DNA from: Streptomyces dioscori
Lineage (GTDB): Bacteria; Actinomycetota; Actinomycetes; Streptomycetales; Streptomycetaceae
Assembly: GCF_003024195.1 (NCBI RefSeq)
Contig: NZ_KZ679043.1
Span: 334,476-398,475 of the forward strand
Direction of reading: 5' to 3'
DNA: 64,000 bases
Position numbers and translations under genes: made by a program. Shown here piece by piece: positions 6,631 through 15,298 of the stretch (position 1 is the stretch's first letter; every line of letters starts with the position of its first letter). Under the pieces are notes generated by a model, which was not told where the DNA came from, ran no database searches, and worked only from the letters and a program-made list of their open reading frames with translations.

Positions 6631-7620
6631 TTAGGGGATCACCACGATCTTTCGGCCGATGCCTGACGCGAACTGGTCCAGCGCCTGGGGGTACTGGTCC
6701 AGCGGCAGGCGGTCGCTGATGAAGATGTCCGGGTCCAGGACGCCCGTGGAGAAGAGTTCCGCCGCGCGCTCGAAGCTGTGGAGCACGGCCATCGAGCCCG
6801 TGATCGTGATCTCCTGGTTGTAGATGCGGTACGGGTCGATGGACACCCGCGTCGCGTAGTCGGCCACCCCGAACTGGAGGAACGTGCCGGCTTTGGCGAC
6901 CCGCTCCAGACCGTCCTGGATCGCCGCCGCGTTGCCCGTGGCGTCGACCACCAGGTCCCACCCCTGCGGCCGGTCCAGCTCGTCGGCGCTGGTCGCGGAC
7001 GCGGAGACGCCGAGCTTCTGGGCGGTGGTGAGGCGCTGTGCGTTGATGTCGACCATGTCGACGCTCGCCGCGCCCGTCCGCTTCGCGAGCTCCAGCATCA
7101 TCAGGCCCATCGTCCCGGAGCCGTAGATCAGGACGTGGGAGCCGAGGCGGGAGTTGAGGACGTCGTAGCCGCGTACCGCGCAGGAGAGCGGTTCGATCAG
7201 GGCCGCGTCCTGGGTGCGTACGTGCTCGGGGAGCTTGACGCAGTTCGCCACGGGCGCCACCGCGTACTGGGCGGCGCCGCCCGCCGTGGTGACGCCGATC
7301 GCGGCCCAGCGCTCGCAGAGGTTGTTGTGGCCCGTACGGCAGTAGCGGCACTCGTAGCAGTAGAGGGAGGGGTCCACGGCGACCTGGTCGCCGACCGAGA
7401 GCTCGGTGACCTGCCGGCCCACGCCGACCACCTCGCCCGCGAACTCGTGGCCCGGGACGATCGGCAGCTTGGGTGCGAACTCGCCCTGGAGGATGTGCAG
7501 GTCCGTGCCGCACAGTCCGCAGGCCGACACCTCCACGACGACCTCGCGGGGGCCTGGCGTCGGGTCCGGGACCTCGGAGACGACGGCCTTTCCCACGGAC
7601 TCGATGACGGCGGCCTTCAT
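6631..7620 (-). CDS. Zinc-dependent medium-chain dehydrogenase (polyol/sugar alcohol type)
   Basis: A 329-residue MDR-superfamily dehydrogenase that should oxidise an alcohol using NAD(P). Catalytic zinc ligands are seen in CGLCGTDLH (Cys about 34) and PGHEFAGEV. The structural-zinc loop has four cysteines in CYECRYCRTGHNNLC, and the cofactor-binding loop is YGSGTMGLMML. The ATG at 7620 overlaps the stop of the upstream permease (ATGA) and GGGAG precedes it, so the two are translationally coupled. As the last gene of a carbohydrate ABC operon it probably oxidises the imported substrate; the sequence resembles sorbitol/xylitol-type dehydrogenases but does not fix the substrate. Confidence 0.85.
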   Translation of the reverse strand: MKAAVIESVGKAVVSEVPDPTPGPREVVVEVSACGLCGTDLHILQGEFAPKLPIVPGHEFAGEVVGVGRQVTELSVGDQVAVDPSLYCYECRYCRTGHNNLCERWAAIGVTTAGGAAQYAVAPVANCVKLPEHVRTQDAALIEPLSCAVRGYDVLNSRLGSHVLIYGSGTMGLMMLELAKRTGAASVDMVDINAQRLTTAQKLGVSASATSADELDRPQGWDLVVDATGNAAAIQDGLERVAKAGTFLQFGVADYATRVSIDPYRIYNQEITITGSMAVLHSFERAAELFSTGVLDPDIFISDRLPLDQYPQALDQFASGIGRKIVVIP

Positions 7621-8498
7621 TTGACGGCTCCCAGCGAAAGGCCCTGGACCAGTTTGTCCTGGGCGGCGAACCCTGCGGCGAGCACCGGCAGGGAGACGAC
7701 GAGCGACGCGGCGCACACCTTCGCCAGGAACAGGCCCTGGCTGGTGATGAAGCCGGTCAGGAAGACGGGGGCTGTCTCCGCCACCACGCCTGTGAGGACC
7801 CGGGCGAACAGCAGTTCGTTCCAGCTGAAGATGAAGCAGATGAGGGAGGTGGCCGCGATACCAGGGAGGGCGATCGGAGCCACGACCCGGGTGAGGATCG
7901 TGGGGAGTTTGGCGCCGTCTATCTGCGCCGCCTCGATGATCGCCACCGGGACCTCGGAGAGGAAGGACTGCATCATCCACACCGCGATCGGCAGGTTCAT
8001 CGAGGTGTAGAGGATGACCAGGAGCCAGATGTTGTCCAGCATCCCGGTGTTCTTCGCGAAGAGGTAGATCGGCAGGAGGCCCGCGACGACCGGCAGCATC
8101 TTGGTGGAGAGGAAGAAGAAGAGGACGTCCGTCCACTTCTTGACCGGGCGGATGGAGAGCGCGTACGCCGCGGGGAGGGCCAGGATCAGGACCAGGAGGG
8201 TCGATGCCAGGGACGCCACCGTCGAGTTGATCAGGGACGGCCAGGGGCTCGCTCCGCCGCCCGCGCCGAAGAACTCGCGGTAGCCGTCGAGGGTCAGGGG
8301 CGCCGCGAAGGACGGTGGATTCGTCGCCGCGTCCGACTCGGAGTGGAAGGACGTCAGGGCCATCCAGGCTATGGGCAGGAAGAAGACGATGCCGGCCAGC
8401 CAGGCGACCAGGCCGAGGCCCCGTCCCTTGGGGCGGCGGGGGGTGGGATCGGCGGACGTGGTGCTGCTGGGACGGGCTTGTACGGCTGTGGCGCTCAT
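7617..8498 (-). CDS. Carbohydrate ABC transporter permease (MalG type)
   Basis: A 293-residue inner-membrane permease with six expected transmembrane segments and the EAA loop EAAQIDGAKLPTILTRVVAPIA, which contacts the ATPase. The N-terminus is a 25-residue polar tail. The ATG at 8498 lies behind a strong GAGGAGGTGG and overlaps the stop of the other permease, and its own stop overlaps the dehydrogenase start. It pairs with that permease and the lipoprotein to form an importer. The operon encodes no ATPase, as is usual for Streptomyces sugar importers that share the multitask ATPase MsiK. Confidence 0.9.
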   Translation of the reverse strand: MSATAVQARPSSTTSADPTPRRPKGRGLGLVAWLAGIVFFLPIAWMALTSFHSESDAATNPPSFAAPLTLDGYREFFGAGGGASPWPSLINSTVASLASTLLVLILALPAAYALSIRPVKKWTDVLFFFLSTKMLPVVAGLLPIYLFAKNTGMLDNIWLLVILYTSMNLPIAVWMMQSFLSEVPVAIIEAAQIDGAKLPTILTRVVAPIALPGIAATSLICFIFSWNELLFARVLTGVVAETAPVFLTGFITSQGLFLAKVCAASLVVSLPVLAAGFAAQDKLVQGLSLGAVK

Positions 8499-9436
8499 GC
8501 GCGGCCCACCTCCTCGCGGAACAGGGACGAGACCACGCGCAGCGCGAAGGTCGCGATGATGATCGAGCCGATGACGACCAGGACGCCGGCCGCCGAGGCG
8601 AGGCCGTTCTCGTGGGCCTGGTAGAAGGTCTGGTAGACGGTGTAGGGGAGGTTCGCCGTGCCCAGACCGCCGGACGTGATCGTGAAGACCGCGTCGAAGT
8701 TCTGCACGATGTAGATCGAGCCGAGCAGGGCGCCCAGTTCGAGGTAGCGGCGCAGGTGGGGGAGTGTGAGGTAGCGGAAGATCTGCCAGCCGCTGGCGCC
8801 GTCGACCCTCGCCGCCTCGATCTGCTGGTGGTCCCGGCTCTGCAGGCCCGCCAGCAGGATCAGCATCATGAAGGGCGTCCACTGCCAGACGAGGGACGCC
8901 TCGATGGCGAGCAGCGGGGTGTTGGAGATCCAGTCGGGCTGTGGGCCGCCCACATAGTGCAGCAAGCCATTGAGCAGGCCGTACTCGGGGTTGTAGAGCA
9001 CATGCTTCCAGAGCAGGGCCGCCGCTACGGGCACCACCAGGAAGGGTGCGATCAACAGGGTGCGGACCAGGCCGCGGCCCCGGAACTTGCGGTCCAGGAG
9101 GAGGGCGAGACCCAGGCCCAGGACCAGGCTGGTCAGGACGACGCCGACGGTGAGCAGGATGGTCGTCCAGACCGACTTGCGCAGGGCCGCGTCGGTGAGG
9201 ACCTCCGTGTAGTTGCCGAAGCCCGTGAAGCTGCGGGCGTCCGGGTAGAGGGAGTTCCAGTCGAAGAAGGAGATCACCAGCGTGGCCACGAACGGCAGCT
9301 GGGTCACGGCGATCATGAAGATCAGGGCGGGCAGGAGCGGGGCCCGGGTCGCCCAGGCGCGCATGCGGCCGGAGGGCTGCCTCTTCTGCGTGTGTACGGA
9401 TGGTGCGGCCACGGGGGCTGTCGTTGTCGCGGTCAT
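8495..9436 (-). CDS. Carbohydrate ABC transporter permease (MalF type)
   Basis: A 313-residue membrane permease; after a basic, Thr/Pro-rich N-terminus, about six hydrophobic segments begin near residue 33 (LLPALIFMIAV). The EAA loop reads EAARVDGASGWQIFRYLTLP. The ATG at 9436 overlaps the binding-protein stop (ATGA), so synthesis is coupled along the operon. It is the first of two permeases for the carbohydrate or polyol carried by the upstream lipoprotein. Length and arrangement are typical of the CUT1 family, whose usual partner ATPase in Streptomyces is MsiK. Confidence 0.9.
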   Translation of the reverse strand: MTATTTAPVAAPSVHTQKRQPSGRMRAWATRAPLLPALIFMIAVTQLPFVATLVISFFDWNSLYPDARSFTGFGNYTEVLTDAALRKSVWTTILLTVGVVLTSLVLGLGLALLLDRKFRGRGLVRTLLIAPFLVVPVAAALLWKHVLYNPEYGLLNGLLHYVGGPQPDWISNTPLLAIEASLVWQWTPFMMLILLAGLQSRDHQQIEAARVDGASGWQIFRYLTLPHLRRYLELGALLGSIYIVQNFDAVFTITSGGLGTANLPYTVYQTFYQAHENGLASAAGVLVVIGSIIIATFALRVVSSLFREEVGRA

Positions 9437-10803
9437 CGTCCCTCGTACTCCTCGGCAATCTCCTCGGCCAGCTTCTGGGACTTCTTCAGGGCCGACTCGA
9501 CGGACTGGCGTCCGGCGATGGCCGCGCTGATCTCCTGCGAGACCTTGGTGCCGAGATCGGTGAACTCGGGGATGCCGACGAACTGGATGCCGGGCGCGGG
9601 CCGCGGCTGTACGCCGGGGTCGGTGGGCCGGGCGCCCTCGATGGCTTCCTTCGTCATCTCCTGGAAGGCGCCGGCCTCCTTGCGGTAGTCGGCGTTCGTG
9701 TAGGTCGAGGCGCGCTTGCCGGCCGGCACGTTGGACCAGCCGATCTCGTCGCCCACCAGCTGCTCGTACTCCTTGCTGGACGCCCAGGAGACGAACTTCC
9801 ACGCCTTGTCGGGGTTGCGGGAGGCGTCCTGGATGCCCCAGGCCCAGGTGTAGAGCCAGCCGGAGGACTCCGTCTTGTCGACCGGCGCCGGGGCGTACCC
9901 GATCTTGCCCTTGACCGGGGACTTCGCCGACTCCAGGGAACCGGCCGCGGACGTGGCGTCGTACCACATGGCGACCTTGCCCTGGGTCAGGTTGTTGAGG
10001 CACTCGGCGAAGCCGGACTGGGCCGCGCCGGACTCGCCGTGCTTGCGGACGAGGTCCACGTAGAACTTGGTCGCCTTCTCGAACTCGGGGGAGTCGAGCC
10101 GTGCCTTCCAGTCCTTGTCGAACCAGGTGCCGCCGAAGGTGTTCACGACGGTGGTGAGCGGGGCCATGATCTCGCCCCAGCCGGGCAGGCCGCGCAGGCA
10201 GATGCCCTTCATGTCCGCCTCGGCGCCGTCGGTCTTGGCGGCGAGGTCGGCGACCTCGTCCCAGGTCGGGTTGGCGGGCATCTTCAGGCCCTTCTCGGCG
10301 AACACGTCCTTGCGGTACATCAGGAAGGACGACTCGCCGTAGAAGGGCTGTCCGTAGAGCTTGCCGTCCTCCGCGGTGAGGGACTGGCGCATGGGCTTGA
10401 GGACGTCCTGCTCGTCGTAGCCCGGGTCCTTGGCGACGTACGAGTCCATCTCGTGGAGCCAGTCGTTCTTGGCGTAGATCGGTATCTCGTAGTTGGAGAG
10501 CGTCGCGACGTCGTACTGGCCGGCCTGGTTGGCGAAGTCCTGGCTGATCTTGTCGCGGACGTCGTTCTCCGGCAGCACGGTGAAGTTCACCTTGATGCCG
10601 GTCTCCTTGGTGAAGTGGGCCGCGGTGAGTTTCTGCAGCTCCACCATCTGCGGGTTGTTGACCATGAGGACGTTGATGGAGTTGCCACCGGAGCCCGCAC
10701 CGCCCGCTCCGGCCCAGCAACCGGAGAGCAGCGGGGCGAGCAGCGTCCCTGCGGCGGCCGCGGCGAACATCGCGCGCGGCCTCCGTCGGCTCTGGGTTCG
10801 CAT
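9433..10803 (-). CDS. Sugar/polyol-binding lipoprotein (extracellular solute-binding family 1)
   Basis: A 456-residue binding protein of a CUT1 importer. The basic start and hydrophobic stretch end in the lipobox LLSGC (Cys about 29), so the protein should be lipid-anchored outside the membrane. The mature part shows the usual family 1 pattern (NSINVLMVNNPQM near the start, GKLYGQPFYGESSFLMYRKD, then NPDKAWKFVSWASSKEY). GGAG precedes the ATG at 10803. It is first of four overlapping genes, with a DeoR regulator 138 bp upstream. Ligand: a polyol such as sorbitol, mannitol or xylitol is my guess, from the dehydrogenase in the operon. Confidence 0.88.
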   Translation of the reverse strand: MRTQSRRRPRAMFAAAAAGTLLAPLLSGCWAGAGGAGSGGNSINVLMVNNPQMVELQKLTAAHFTKETGIKVNFTVLPENDVRDKISQDFANQAGQYDVATLSNYEIPIYAKNDWLHEMDSYVAKDPGYDEQDVLKPMRQSLTAEDGKLYGQPFYGESSFLMYRKDVFAEKGLKMPANPTWDEVADLAAKTDGAEADMKGICLRGLPGWGEIMAPLTTVVNTFGGTWFDKDWKARLDSPEFEKATKFYVDLVRKHGESGAAQSGFAECLNNLTQGKVAMWYDATSAAGSLESAKSPVKGKIGYAPAPVDKTESSGWLYTWAWGIQDASRNPDKAWKFVSWASSKEYEQLVGDEIGWSNVPAGKRASTYTNADYRKEAGAFQEMTKEAIEGARPTDPGVQPRPAPGIQFVGIPEFTDLGTKVSQEISAAIAGRQSVESALKKSQKLAEEIAEEYEGR

Positions 10804-10941
10804 GGATCACTCCTGGATGTATCAGTACAAATGGGATGACATGGGGAAGGCAAGGGGATGGCAGGGGCTCGCGAGGGACCTGCAGGGGGAGTGTGGTGCC
10901 GCTGTAGTGGGTCGGTTCGGTCGGGTTTTCGGACTCCTGGG

Positions 10942-11712
10942 TCAGACTCGGATGACCTGAGGGCCCTGCATCGAGTAGCGGTGGGCCTCGGAGGTGGGGA
11001 GGAACGTACTGGTGACGATCGCCTCCAGGGCGCCGATCTCCGCGAAGCGGCAGAAGCTGACGGCGCCGAACTTGGTGTGCACGCCCGCGAAGACCGTGCG
11101 GCGCGCGGCCCGGATGGCCTGGGACTTGACCTCGCTGACGGCCGGGTCGGGGGTGGTGAGGCCGTGTTCGCGGGAGATGCCGTTGGCGCCGATGAACGCC
11201 AGGTCGATGACGAAGCCCGCGAGCATCTTCGTCGTCCAGTGGTCGACGGTGGCCAGCGTGCCGGGCCTGACCCGGCCGCCCAGCAGCAGGACCGTCTTGT
11301 TGTCGGCCTCGGCGAGCGCGCCCGCGGTGGCCAGGGACGCGGTGACCACGGTCAGTGGCCGGTCCCTGGGCAGTGATTCGGCGATGAGCTGGGGGGTGAA
11401 GCCCTCGTCGACGAAGACCGTCTCCGCGTCCCCGAGCAGCTCGGCCGCGGCTGCGGCGATCCTGCGCTTCTCGGGTACGTGGCTGGTGGCGCGGAAGGCG
11501 AGCGTCGTCTCGAAACCGGCGCTCTCCACGGGGTAGGCGCCGCCGTGGGTGCGGCGGACGAGGCCGTGGTCCTCCAGGGCGCGCAGATCGCGGCGCACGG
11601 TCTCCCTGGCGACGCCCAGCTCGTCCGCGAGCTCGTTCACGTCGACGGCGCCCGTGCGCCGGGCGGTCTTCACGATCGCCCGTTGCCGTTCTTCCGCGCT
11701 CATGCCCGACAC
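10942..11712 (-). CDS. DeoR family transcriptional regulator
   Basis: A 256-residue regulator with an N-terminal helix-turn-helix of the DeoR type (VNELADELGVARETVRRDLRALEDHGLVRRTHGGA, residues about 25-58 in overlapping pieces) and a C-terminal sugar-phosphate-sensing domain of the isomerase fold (VFVDEGFTPQLIAESL, LLLGGRVRPGTLATVD, DLAFIGANGIS). These regulators normally repress a neighbouring sugar operon until a phosphorylated sugar binds. GTG at 11712 is used because GGAG sits at a good distance; ATG at 11703 is the alternative. It lies directly upstream of, and in line with, the polyol importer operon, so it very likely controls it and itself. Confidence 0.88.
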   Translation of the reverse strand: MSGMSAEERQRAIVKTARRTGAVDVNELADELGVARETVRRDLRALEDHGLVRRTHGGAYPVESAGFETTLAFRATSHVPEKRRIAAAAAELLGDAETVFVDEGFTPQLIAESLPRDRPLTVVTASLATAGALAEADNKTVLLLGGRVRPGTLATVDHWTTKMLAGFVIDLAFIGANGISREHGLTTPDPAVSEVKSQAIRAARRTVFAGVHTKFGAVSFCRFAEIGALEAIVTSTFLPTSEAHRYSMQGPQVIRV

Positions 11713-11744
11713 CCGCTTCCGCTCCCTTGCGTACGTGCCTACTG

Positions 11745-11932
11745 CCCGTTCGGGCCCGTTCGACCCTTGGGGGAAGTTCTACAGCGGGTACGCGCCACTG
11801 ACCAGGTCTGTTGCGGGTCCGATGGCGCCCGTGTGTGCCCGTTGGGTGAGACGGGCGCCCGCTGCGGACCTGCGGCGGAGCGTAATTCGGGCAGGGGGCG
11901 TGCCCGAACGGCAGAGCGGACGGGCCCGTTCG
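11745..11932. promoter_or_regulatory. CCCGTTCG motif cluster upstream of the DeoR gene
   Basis: The octamer CCCGTTCG occurs at 11745-11752, 11755-11762 and 11925-11932, and the inverted CGAACGG at 11905-11911. All lie in the 299-bp gap between the DeoR gene start and the end of the uronate dehydrogenase gene. Clustered short repeats of this kind are what an operator region looks like, but the binding protein is a guess. Confidence 0.35.
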
Positions 11933-12011
11933 GTGCCCGTCCGCCCTGTGAGGTCGTCCGTATGGAGTGGCTGGAAGTGTCGGCGGGGCCCGCTGCGGGC
12001 GGCCGGGAGCG

Positions 12012-12848
12012 TCAGTAGGGCCACACCGGGGGGTTGGTGACGAAGGCGCCGCCGAGGCAGGCGTGGTCCGGGTTCGCCGGGTCCAGTTCGCCCTGTTCCG
12101 CGATCAGCTTCTCGGCGTACTGCTCGGAGTCGTCCTGCGGCTCGTAGCCCAGTGCGCGGGCGGTCGACAGGTCCCACCACAGGCGGGTGTTGGCGGAGGA
12201 GCCGTAGACGACGCTGTGGCCGACCTGCTCGGCGGTCAGGGCCGCGTGGAGGAGGCGGGCGCCGTCGCCGGGGCTCATCCAGACCGACAGCATGCGTACG
12301 GTGGTCGGCTCCAGGAAGCAGGAGCCGATGCGCACGGAGACGGTCTCCAGGCCGTGCTTGTCCCAGTAGAACTGCGCCAGGTCCTCGCCGAAGGACTTGG
12401 AGAGGCCGTAGAAGGTGTCCGGGCGGCGCGGGGTGTCGATGGGGATGAGGGCGCCCGGCTCGTGGGGCGCCTCGCCCTCGGGGCGCGGGGTGAAGCCGAC
12501 CGCGTGGTTGGAGGAGGCGAAGACGACCCGCCCGACGCCTTCCTCGCGCGCGGCCTCGTACAGGTTGTACGTGCCTTCGATGTTCGCCTTCAGGATCTTC
12601 TCGAAGGTGGACTCCAGGGAGATGCCCGCGAGATGGATGACGGCGTCCACGCCGCGCACGGCCTCGCGCAGGGCCTTCTTGTCGCCGAGGTCCGCGGTGA
12701 TCGCGTCGGGCTCGCCCTCGATGGGCCGTATGTCGAGGAGGCGCAGTTCGTAGCCGTAGGCGGGGAGCAGTCCGCGCATCAGGGTGCCGAGGCCGCCGGC
12801 GGCGCCGGTGAGCAGGACGGTGCGGGGAGCGGTGCGCGGAGCGGGCAT
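12012..12848 (-). CDS. udh: NAD-dependent uronate dehydrogenase
   Basis: A 278-residue short-chain (extended) NAD enzyme that closely follows uronate dehydrogenase, which oxidises D-galacturonate or D-glucuronate to the aldarolactone. Visible features are the Rossmann motif TGAAGGLG near residue 14, HLAGISLESTFEKILKANIEG, VFASSNHAVGF (catalytic serine), the YxxxK pair in YGLSKSFGEDLA, and VRIGSCFLEPTTVRMLSVWMSP, all at the spacing of the Agrobacterium-type enzyme. GGAG precedes the ATG at 12848. It is divergent from 5-dehydro-4-deoxyglucarate dehydratase, the enzyme two or three steps later in the oxidative uronate route, and a TTGACG-N18-TAGCGT promoter serves it. Confidence 0.85.
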   Translation of the reverse strand: MPAPRTAPRTVLLTGAAGGLGTLMRGLLPAYGYELRLLDIRPIEGEPDAITADLGDKKALREAVRGVDAVIHLAGISLESTFEKILKANIEGTYNLYEAAREEGVGRVVFASSNHAVGFTPRPEGEAPHEPGALIPIDTPRRPDTFYGLSKSFGEDLAQFYWDKHGLETVSVRIGSCFLEPTTVRMLSVWMSPGDGARLLHAALTAEQVGHSVVYGSSANTRLWWDLSTARALGYEPQDDSEQYAEKLIAEQGELDPANPDHACLGGAFVTNPPVWPY

Positions 12849-12917
12849 CCTCGGGTCTCCTAGAATCAGCAGCCGTATGCATATGCGTAAGCGTGTACGG
12901 CATTCACATCCATGGAC

Positions 12918-12947
12918 ACGCTATGGATCGTTCGCCGCTCACGTCAA
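12918..12947 (-). promoter_or_regulatory. Vegetative-type promoter of udh
   Basis: On the reverse strand TTGACG (12947-12942) and TAGCGT (12923-12918) are separated by 18 bp, matching the HrdB-type TTGACN/TANNNT pattern. The -10 box is about 70 bp from the udh start codon and identical to the -10 box of the divergent kdgD promoter. Confidence 0.6.
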
Positions 12948-13062
12948 GTGTCGCGCGAAGGGTGGGAATCCGCTGTCGGTCGCGCTCATTTCCGGTCCTT
13001 TCTTCCTCCGGATTTCCCCCAGTCTTCCTCCGGAACTGCTCCGGGAATGCGGGTTTGCCCGC

Positions 13063-13092
13063 TTGACCGGTCCCGACGGCGAGCTCTAGCGT
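13063..13092 (+). promoter_or_regulatory. Vegetative-type promoter of kdgD
   Basis: TTGACC (13063-13068) and TAGCGT (13087-13092) are separated by 18 bp, the same spacing and -10 sequence as the divergent udh promoter. It lies about 75 bp upstream of the kdgD start. Confidence 0.6.
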
Positions 13093-13108
13093 GGGCGAGT
13101 TCAGAGAT

Positions 13109-13152
13109 ATGGACGCACATCAGAAACGTGCACGGGTGGCGTGTGCGTACAT
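13109..13152. promoter_or_regulatory. Inverted operator-like pair before kdgD
   Basis: ATGGACGCACAT (13109-13120), read in reverse as ATGTGCGTCCAT, matches GTGTGCGTACAT (13141-13152) at 10 of 12 positions. The pair lies between the promoter and the start codon, where a repressor would block transcription. Related text (GCATATGCGTAA) is near udh at 12879-12890. The regulator is unknown. Confidence 0.35.
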
Positions 13153-13168
13153 GCTCTAGGGAGAGCCC

Positions 13169-14110
13169 GTGTCGTCAGCCCCCCTCGCCGCTCGACTCAG
13201 TATCCCCAGCGGGCCGCTGTTCTTCCCCGTCACCGCGTACGACCGTGACGGAGCCATCGACCTGGACGTCTACCGCGAGCACGTCCGGCGGGGCGTCGAG
13301 GCCGGTGCCGCCGCCGTCTTCGCCTGCTGCGGCACCGGCGAGTTCCACGCGCTCACCCCCGAGGAGTTCCAGGACTGCGTCCGGGCCGCCGTCGAGGAGA
13401 CCGCGGGCCGGGTGCCCGTCGTCGCGGGCGCCGGCTACGGGACCGCCCTCGCGGTGCGGTACGCGCGGCTCGCCGAGGAGGCCGGCGCCGACGGACTGCT
13501 CGCCATGCCGCCGTACCTCGTGGTCGCCGGGCAGGAGGGACTGCTGCGGCACTACACCGAACTGGCCGGCGCCACCTCGCTCGACATCGTCGTGTACCAG
13601 CGCGACAACGCCGTGTTCACCCCGGAGACCGTGGTCGCGCTGGCCCGCACCGAAGGGGTCATCGGCTTCAAGGACGGCACCGGCGACCTCGACCTCATGC
13701 AGCGCATCGTCAGCGCCGTACGGTCCGAGGTACCGGGCGAATTCCTGTACTTCAACGGGCTGCCGACCGCAGAACTCACCGGCCTCGCCTACCGGGGCAT
13801 CGGCATCACGCTCTACTCGTCCGCCGTCTTCTGCTTCGCGCCCGAGATCGCCCTCGCCTTCCACCGCGCCTTCGGTTCCGGCGACGACGACACCGTCAAC
13901 CGGCTGCTCGACGGCTTCTACCGGCCGCTCGTCGAACTGCGCGCCCAGGGTCGCGGTTACGCCGTCTCGCTCGTCAAGGCCGGGGTACGGCTGAGGGGGC
14001 TCGACGTGGGCGAGGTACGGCCGCCGCTGCACGAGCCGTCCGAGGACCACCTCAAGCAGCTCGCCCAGCTGATCGAACGCGGCCACGCGCTGCTGGAGGA
14101 GGCCAAGTGA
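13169..14110 (+). CDS. kdgD: 5-dehydro-4-deoxyglucarate dehydratase
   Basis: A 313-residue DapA-superfamily TIM barrel matching 5-dehydro-4-deoxy-D-glucarate dehydratase/decarboxylase, which forms 2,5-dioxopentanoate (alpha-ketoglutarate semialdehyde) plus CO2 and water. Diagnostic stretches are SGPLFFPVTAYD, CCGTGEFHALTPEEF, VVYQRDNAVFTPE with the active-site tyrosine, GFKDGTGDLDLM with the Schiff-base lysine (about 168), and FNGLPTAE. The GTG at 13169 has GGGAG ten bases upstream. Its stop overlaps the GTG of the next gene. With udh divergent and the semialdehyde dehydrogenase at 48.5 kb it forms the oxidative uronate route. Confidence 0.9.
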   Translation: MSSAPLAARLSIPSGPLFFPVTAYDRDGAIDLDVYREHVRRGVEAGAAAVFACCGTGEFHALTPEEFQDCVRAAVEETAGRVPVVAGAGYGTALAVRYARLAEEAGADGLLAMPPYLVVAGQEGLLRHYTELAGATSLDIVVYQRDNAVFTPETVVALARTEGVIGFKDGTGDLDLMQRIVSAVRSEVPGEFLYFNGLPTAELTGLAYRGIGITLYSSAVFCFAPEIALAFHRAFGSGDDDTVNRLLDGFYRPLVELRAQGRGYAVSLVKAGVRLRGLDVGEVRPPLHEPSEDHLKQLAQLIERGHALLEEAK

Positions 14111-15288
14111 GGGCATCGGCCTTCGTCTACCCGTGGGACGTCAACGGCGACCCCGGGGCGGCGGCACGCATCGCCGGACTCGGCGTACGGCAGGCGACGC
14201 TCGCGTCCGCGTACCACTCCACGCGCGCGCTGACCCCCCGGCACCCCCGCCACCGCATCGTCACCGCGCTGCACGCCGCCGTCCTCTACCCGCCGGACGC
14301 CGGACGCTGGCAGGGGCGCAGGCTGCGACCGTACGCCGCCGGGGACTGGGCGCCCGGCGACGCGTACGGGGAGGCCACCGAGGCCCTCGCGGAAGCCGGG
14401 CTCGACGTGCACACCTGGGTGGTCCTCGCGCACAACTCCCGGATGGGCGAGGAGTTCCCGGACACCTCAGTGGTCAACGCGTACGGAGACCGCTACCCCT
14501 GGGCCCCCTGCATCGCGCAGCCCGAGACGCGCGCCTACCTGACCGACCTGGCCGTCGAGGCGGCGGTCCGGCCGGGAGCGGCGGGCACGGAACTCGAATC
14601 CCTGGGCTGGTACGGGCTCCCGCATCTGCACGCCCACGACAAGACGTCCGGTGTGGCGCTCGGGGACGCCGGGACGTACCTGATGTCGCTGTGCTTCTGC
14701 CCGTCGTGCCGCGACGGGTATACGCAACTGGGTCTCGACGCCGACCAGTTGGCGTCGGCGGTTCGGCGCGCCCTGGAGCCCGTGTGGCGCGGCGAGACGC
14801 CCGCCGGGGGCTGGGAGGCCGTGGAGAAGCTGCTGGGCGGCGACCTCGCGACGGCCACGCGCGCGTGGCGTGACTCCGCCGCCCGCTCCCTCCAGACGGA
14901 CGTCGTCGCCGCCGTCCGGGCGGCGGCCCCCGGCGGCTTCCGGATCCTGCTGCACGCGGACCCGGACTCGTACCACGTGGGCGCGAACGCCGGTGTGGAC
15001 CCGCGGCACATCCTGGCGGTGGCCGACGGAGTGGTCGTGCCGTGCGGGGGAGGGTCCGGGCTGCTGACCCCCTTCGCGGCACACGCCGCAGAGGGAAACG
15101 TGCTGGCGGCCAACTTCCCCGTGGTGGCGGGAATGGGCGGCAGCCCCGGGACCCTCTACGAGGATGCGACACAGGCAGCCGGCCGAGGAGCCACCGAACT
15201 GCGGCTCTACCACGCGGGATTGGCGTCGGAGGAGGACTTGACCTTGGTGGAGCAGGCGCTGGCGAGGCTGGACCGACGGCGGGGCTGA
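14107..15288 (+). CDS. Unknown TIM-barrel-like protein coupled to kdgD
   Basis: A 393-residue protein whose GTG overlaps the kdgD stop (GTGA), so it is translated with it. It starts FVYPWDVNGDP and has no signal peptide. Features recalling family-10-like glycosidase barrels are DVHTWVVLAHNSRMGEEFPD, CIAQPETRAYLTDL, a CxxC-like pair in CFCPSCRDGYTQLG and a C-terminal LRLYHAGLASEEDL. I do not recognise a characterised family; such proteins are often annotated only as alanine-rich. Coupling to kdgD suggests a role in uronate or aldarate use, perhaps releasing or opening a uronic-acid compound, but this is inference. Confidence 0.7.
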   Translation: MRASAFVYPWDVNGDPGAAARIAGLGVRQATLASAYHSTRALTPRHPRHRIVTALHAAVLYPPDAGRWQGRRLRPYAAGDWAPGDAYGEATEALAEAGLDVHTWVVLAHNSRMGEEFPDTSVVNAYGDRYPWAPCIAQPETRAYLTDLAVEAAVRPGAAGTELESLGWYGLPHLHAHDKTSGVALGDAGTYLMSLCFCPSCRDGYTQLGLDADQLASAVRRALEPVWRGETPAGGWEAVEKLLGGDLATATRAWRDSAARSLQTDVVAAVRAAAPGGFRILLHADPDSYHVGANAGVDPRHILAVADGVVVPCGGGSGLLTPFAAHAAEGNVLAANFPVVAGMGGSPGTLYEDATQAAGRGATELRLYHAGLASEEDLTLVEQALARLDRRRG

Positions 15289-15298
15289 AAAGCAGGGG

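Larger units (their letters stand above)
12849..13168. other. Divergent udh/kdgD promoter region
   Basis: These 320 bp hold two matching promoters in opposite orientation (12918-12947 and 13063-13092) and candidate operator sequences (GCATATGCGTAA at 12879-12890, and 13109-13152). No convincing open reading frame lies within them. Confidence 0.6.
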
